A DNA stretch of 64,000 bases from CAVVWJ01 sp036556025 (lineage in GTDB: Bacteria; Gemmatimonadota; Gemmatimonadetes; Gemmatimonadales; GWC2-71-9), in contig DATBKD010000093.1 in the NCBI GenBank assembly GCA_036556025.1, forward strand, positions 1-64,000. Reading direction: 5' to 3'. The translations under genes and the position numbers were made by a program. Positions 60,972 to 64,000 of the stretch are shown here, piece by piece (within the stretch, counting starts at the first letter, position 1; the number at the start of each line of letters is the position of its first letter). Under the pieces are notes generated by a model. The model saw only the letters and a list, made by a program, of their open reading frames with translations. It searched no databases and was not told the origin of the DNA.

Positions 60972-61817
60972 ATGATTGCGTCCCGCGTGGCGCAGTGGCT
61001 ATCATCGGAGGTCACCGGCGCAGGAGACCCGCCATTGGTCGTCAAGCGGCAGGCTACGGAGCAGCTCTCGCTCGAGGATGCGCTGGCAAAGCTGCCGCGG
61101 TCGGAGGAATACGCCAGGAAGATTCTCGCCCGCCTGCAATCGATCCGACCGCTCCCGCCAGATTCCACCACCGTCGTCGACATCGGAGCGGCTCAGGGAA
61201 GGTTTGTGATCGGGTGTGCCAGATTGGGCTACCGGGCGATCGGAATCGAGCCTTGGGCAGCGGCCCGTGAAGCGGCGGACGAGTTGATTGCCTTGTCAGG
61301 GATCGACGCCAAGGTTCTGCCGGGTACGGCGGAGTCGACCGGTCTGGCGAGCGAACAATTCGACGTGGTGACTTGCGGTGCGGTGATCGAGCACGTGAAA
61401 GACGCCCAGGCGGCTTTCGACGAGGCGTTCCGTATTCTCAAGCCGGGCGGGATCTTCTGGTTCTGCGCGGCAAGCAGCCGCTCCCCGCGCCAGCATGAGA
61501 TCGACGGCTTCCCCCTGTTCGGCTGGTACCCGGATGGGTTAAAGCGCCGGATCATGGAGTGGACCCGGGTGAACAAACCCCACCTCGTCGGGTACACGGA
61601 CGCTCCCGCCATCAACTGGTTTACGCCTGGCAAGGCGCGCCGCATGCTGCGCCGAGCCGGCTTCCGCAATCACGTCTACGATCGATGGGATCTGCGGCAG
61701 CCGTCGGAAGGCGGCTCCCGCTATCGTGCCGCTTTGCGCGTCATCAAGCTGGGAGCGCCTTTCAAGCTGTTGGCTGACGTGGCCCTTCCGGGCTGTGCCT
61801 ACGCCACTCTGAAGTGA
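60972..61817 (+). CDS. Class I SAM-dependent methyltransferase
   Basis: 281 aa. Motif I VVDIGAAQGRFVIGCARLGYRAIGIEPW, motif II region FDVVTCGAVIEHVKDAQAAFDEAFRILKPGGIFWFCA, then substrate-binding PLFGWYPDGLKRRIMEWT and AINWFTPGKARRMLRRAGFRNHVYDRWDL. Resembles methyltransferases in O-antigen and capsule clusters. ATG 60972 lies 14 bases past cysA, so it may read through from the sulfate operon. Sugar or aglycone methylation is likely; the substrate is unknown. Confidence 0.85.
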   Translation: MIASRVAQWLSSEVTGAGDPPLVVKRQATEQLSLEDALAKLPRSEEYARKILARLQSIRPLPPDSTTVVDIGAAQGRFVIGCARLGYRAIGIEPWAAAREAADELIALSGIDAKVLPGTAESTGLASEQFDVVTCGAVIEHVKDAQAAFDEAFRILKPGGIFWFCAASSRSPRQHEIDGFPLFGWYPDGLKRRIMEWTRVNKPHLVGYTDAPAINWFTPGKARRMLRRAGFRNHVYDRWDLRQPSEGGSRYRAALRVIKLGAPFKLLADVALPGCAYATLK

Positions 61818-61988
61818 GGCTCGCGGGCCGAGCCGGTGCGGCCCCACCGCTGGATTGCCTTCCTGCCACACATCCCTGCAGATCTCGACGCTCGGAGCTG
61901 CCGGCATCCTGACTGTGCCCGCGAAACGCATTGCAGTACATTCCCTTAGCAATCTTGCCCCGGCCGGAGGTCTCTCCCAAACCGGGGC

Positions 61989-63230
61989 ATGGTTTCTGCG
62001 CCTGGCGGTCGGTTCGCGCCGACCCAGCAATGCCTCATCGACCACCTGGCGATGCGTCAGAGGCCTAACCGAAGGGACGATCCACTGGATACGAACGGCC
62101 CAACCGCTTCTGCCAAGACCCAGATCAGCCGGGGGCCCGTCGCCTTCTTTCTGCCGACGCTGACCGGAGGGGGAGCCCAGCGGATCGCACTCAATCTCGC
62201 CCAAGGATTCGTGGACTCGGGTGTAGCTACCGACCTGGTGGCGGTGAACGGAGTTGGTGAGCTGGCGGAACGGGTCCCCATGGGCGTGAGGATGGTGGAC
62301 CTCAAACGGTCCCGCGTGATCCTGGGGTTGCCGCCCCTGGTTGCCTATCTCCGGCGGGAGCGGCCCACCACCCTGATCTCCTTCCTGGACCATGCGGGCG
62401 TTATCGCGCTGTGGGCCCGGCGGTTGAGCGGCACATCGACCAGGGTGGTTTGCACGGTGCATAACGCTCTGACCCGGGCTGCGCCGACGTCATCCAATCT
62501 GCGCAGCCGAATCATGCCGCTGTTCCTTCGCGCCTTCTATCCCTCGGCGGACGAGGTAGTAGCGGTATCTCACGGCGTCGCTCAGGAGCTGAGTAAGGCC
62601 ACCGGATTTCCGCTGGCCCGTATCCGGGTGATTTACAACCCGGTGATCACGGGCGACCTGCTGGCGGCGCGGGATCGGGCCCCGGCGCACCCGTGGCTCA
62701 CCGATAGCGGCCCCCCTGTGATACTGGGCGCGGGACGTCTGACCCGGCAGAAGGACTTCCAAGGTCTCATCCGCGCTTTCGCCCTGGTACGCCAGCGCCG
62801 CCCGGCACGGTTGCTGATCATGGGCGAGGGACCGGAGCGTCCCGCCCTGGAAGCCCTGGTTCGCGAATTGGGCCTCCAGGCGGAGGTGTCGCTGCCGGGA
62901 TTTGTGGTCGGCGCCCACGAGTGCATGGCCAAGGCTGCGGTTTTTGTACTCTCATCGGTGTGGGAAGGCTTGCCCACGGTGTTGATCGAGGCGCTCGCCG
63001 TCGGAACCCGGGTGGTCTCGACCGACTGTCCCAGCGGGCCGCGCGAGATTCTCCGAGGCGGGCAGCTCGGTCGCCTGGTGCCCGTCGGCGACGTCGGGGC
63101 ATTGGCGGAGGGTATCCTGGCCGCGCTCGGCGATGCGGGTCGGTATGTGCCTCTCGACCAGCTCAAGGAATTCACCCAAGAGGTCGCGGTTCAGTCCTAC
63201 CTCGACCTGACACGGAACGGAAGCGGCTGA
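61989..63230 (+). CDS. GT4-family glycosyltransferase
   Basis: 413 aa from ATG 61989; the family domain begins only at about residue 50 (GPVAFFLPTLTGGGAQRIALNLAQGF), and ATG 62052 is another candidate, neither with a good ribosome site. GT-B motifs: SFLDHAGVIALWARRL, EVVAVSHGVAQELSKATG, VILGAGRLTRQKDFQGLIRAF, LLIMGEGPER and the E-x7-E segment EGLPTVLIEALAVGTRVVSTDCPSGPREIL. Retaining transferase of the polysaccharide pathway. The next gene begins two bases after its stop. Confidence 0.88.
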   Translation: MVSAPGGRFAPTQQCLIDHLAMRQRPNRRDDPLDTNGPTASAKTQISRGPVAFFLPTLTGGGAQRIALNLAQGFVDSGVATDLVAVNGVGELAERVPMGVRMVDLKRSRVILGLPPLVAYLRRERPTTLISFLDHAGVIALWARRLSGTSTRVVCTVHNALTRAAPTSSNLRSRIMPLFLRAFYPSADEVVAVSHGVAQELSKATGFPLARIRVIYNPVITGDLLAARDRAPAHPWLTDSGPPVILGAGRLTRQKDFQGLIRAFALVRQRRPARLLIMGEGPERPALEALVRELGLQAEVSLPGFVVGAHECMAKAAVFVLSSVWEGLPTVLIEALAVGTRVVSTDCPSGPREILRGGQLGRLVPVGDVGALAEGILAALGDAGRYVPLDQLKEFTQEVAVQSYLDLTRNGSG

Positions 63231-63231
63231 C

Positions 63232-64000
63232 GTGGTCGCGTACATCTTCTTTTGGGTCTTCGTCTTCGTCATCCCGTGGGAGAACGTCGTCGTCTTCTCG
63301 GGCCTGGGGACCATCAGCAAGCTGGTTGGCATCGCCGCGTTCGGGGTGACTGCAGCGCGGGTGCTGCTGACCACCAAGGTGCGGCGGCTGGACTCGTTTC
63401 ATTGGATCGGGTTCGCCTATTTGTGCTGGGTGCTGCTCTCGGCGTCATGGGCCGTCAATACCTCCTGCAGTCCGGTGTTCGGTTGCCCCGTTCGCAATGT
63501 CATCGACCAGTATCTTCAGTTCTTCGTCATGTTGTGGGTTCTCTGGGAGGTCACTCCCACTCGCTCCCGGCTGATCAATCTCCTGCAAGCCTACGTGCTC
63601 GGCGGCTATGTGGCCGCGAGCATCACGGTCTACAACTACGCCATTGGAGCATCCCTCAAGCATGCCTATGGCCGCTATGCCGCGGAGGGCTTCGACCCGA
63701 ACGATCTGGGTATGGTCCTCGGCCTCGGCTTGCCCATGGCGTGGTATCTCGGCTCCATCGCAACCAACGGGGTCCAGCGGTGGCTCAACCGAGGGTACTT
63801 TCTCGTCGGCACGGTGGCCATCCTTCTGACCGGTTCTCGGGGTGCGCTCCTGGCCTCGATCGTCGCGCTGTCGGTGATTCCCTGGACCTTGACCCAAGTG
63901 CGTCGTGGGGTGCGAGTCGCGGCTGTCGTGATCATGTTCGGCGCTGCGGTGCTGGCGGCGAAGTTCGTACCGGAAGAACTGTTCAAACGACTGTCCACCA
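63232..64000 (+). CDS. O-antigen ligase/polymerase-like membrane protein (Wzy/WaaL family), cut by window end
   Basis: 256 codons visible from GTG 63232. Multi-spanning: VVAYIFFWVFVFVIPWENVV, LVGIAAFGVTAARVLL, WIGFAYLCWVLLSASWAVN, LQFFVMLWVLWEV. It carries the PF04932-type core DPNDLGMVLGLGLPMAWYL and LLTGSRGALLASIVALSVIP. Family members polymerise or transfer lipid-linked polysaccharide units at the periplasmic face. The C-terminal helices lie beyond position 64000. Follows the glycosyltransferase in one operon. Confidence 0.85.
   Translation, partial: MVAYIFFWVFVFVIPWENVVVFSGLGTISKLVGIAAFGVTAARVLLTTKVRRLDSFHWIGFAYLCWVLLSASWAVNTSCSPVFGCPVRNVIDQYLQFFVMLWVLWEVTPTRSRLINLLQAYVLGGYVAASITVYNYAIGASLKHAYGRYAAEGFDPNDLGMVLGLGLPMAWYLGSIATNGVQRWLNRGYFLVGTVAILLTGSRGALLASIVALSVIPWTLTQVRRGVRVAAVVIMFGAAVLAAKFVPEELFKRLST

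Overview
The window is about 64 kb of high-GC bacterial chromosome, densely packed on both strands with many 1-, 4- and 8-nt start/stop overlaps (TGATG, ATGA, GTGA). An OprP-type porin, lipoproteins, a Wza-type export protein and a flagellar/sigma-54 regulatory set point to a motile, exopolysaccharide-making diderm. The combination (Ig-like lipoproteins, HerA/NurA beside Mre11/Rad50, frequent GTG starts) would fit Gemmatimonadota or a neighbouring phylum. That placement is inference, because no rRNA or other marker gene is present. I found no tRNA, rRNA, CRISPR array, insertion sequence or prophage.

Layout. 1-5.0 kb: small metabolic operons (SMP-30 lactonase/cupin/GlcG-like; DppA D-aminopeptidase; csaA-phzF). 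5.1-11.7 kb: a flagellar/sigma-54 regulatory cluster without structural flagellar genes: a FlgM-like small protein with a possible sigma-28 promoter, an NtrC-family activator, a degenerate-receiver HD-GYP protein, flhG, fliA and a histidine kinase. Two close matches to the sigma-54 -24/-12 consensus sit directly upstream of the HD-GYP gene and of flhG. 11.7-23.7 kb: CsbD, an opp oligopeptide ABC operon, and a lipoate ligase next to gcvP/gcvH, then coaE and tdk. An inverted pair of 9-bp tandem arrays separates gcvP and lplA. 23.8-28.0 kb: HU, a DEAD-box-derived protein with all ATPase motifs erased, an aminotransferase and a LuxR-type regulator. 28.1-39.2 kb: an end-resection island, nurA - glpD - herA - (clc, opposite strand) - mre11/sbcD - rad50/sbcC - GNAT.

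39.3-64 kb: a surface-polysaccharide and sulfur-activation region. Two paralogous Ig-repeat lipoproteins, each ending in a glycosidase-like domain, share a conserved 5' leader. They are followed by a Wza-type exporter and a Wzc-type tyrosine kinase. Next come the PAPS-forming genes cysN-cysQ-cysC-cysD, a sulfotransferase, a polysaccharide deacetylase, an Rrf2 regulator, an OprP-type porin and the sulfate ABC transporter cysP-T-W-A. A methyltransferase, a glycosyltransferase and an O-antigen ligase-like polymerase, cut by the window end, close the region. No sulfate-reduction gene (cysH, cysI, cysJ) is present, so the simplest reading is that imported sulfate is activated to PAPS and spent on sulfating the exopolysaccharide.

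Two proteins are built on enzyme folds with their catalytic motifs removed: the DEAD-box relative at 24.1-25.7 kb, and the C-terminal APS-kinase-like domain of CysN, which coexists with an intact separate CysC. The porin has no ATG/GTG/TTG start in a usable place. A Shine-Dalgarno-positioned ATC codon gives a textbook signal peptide.
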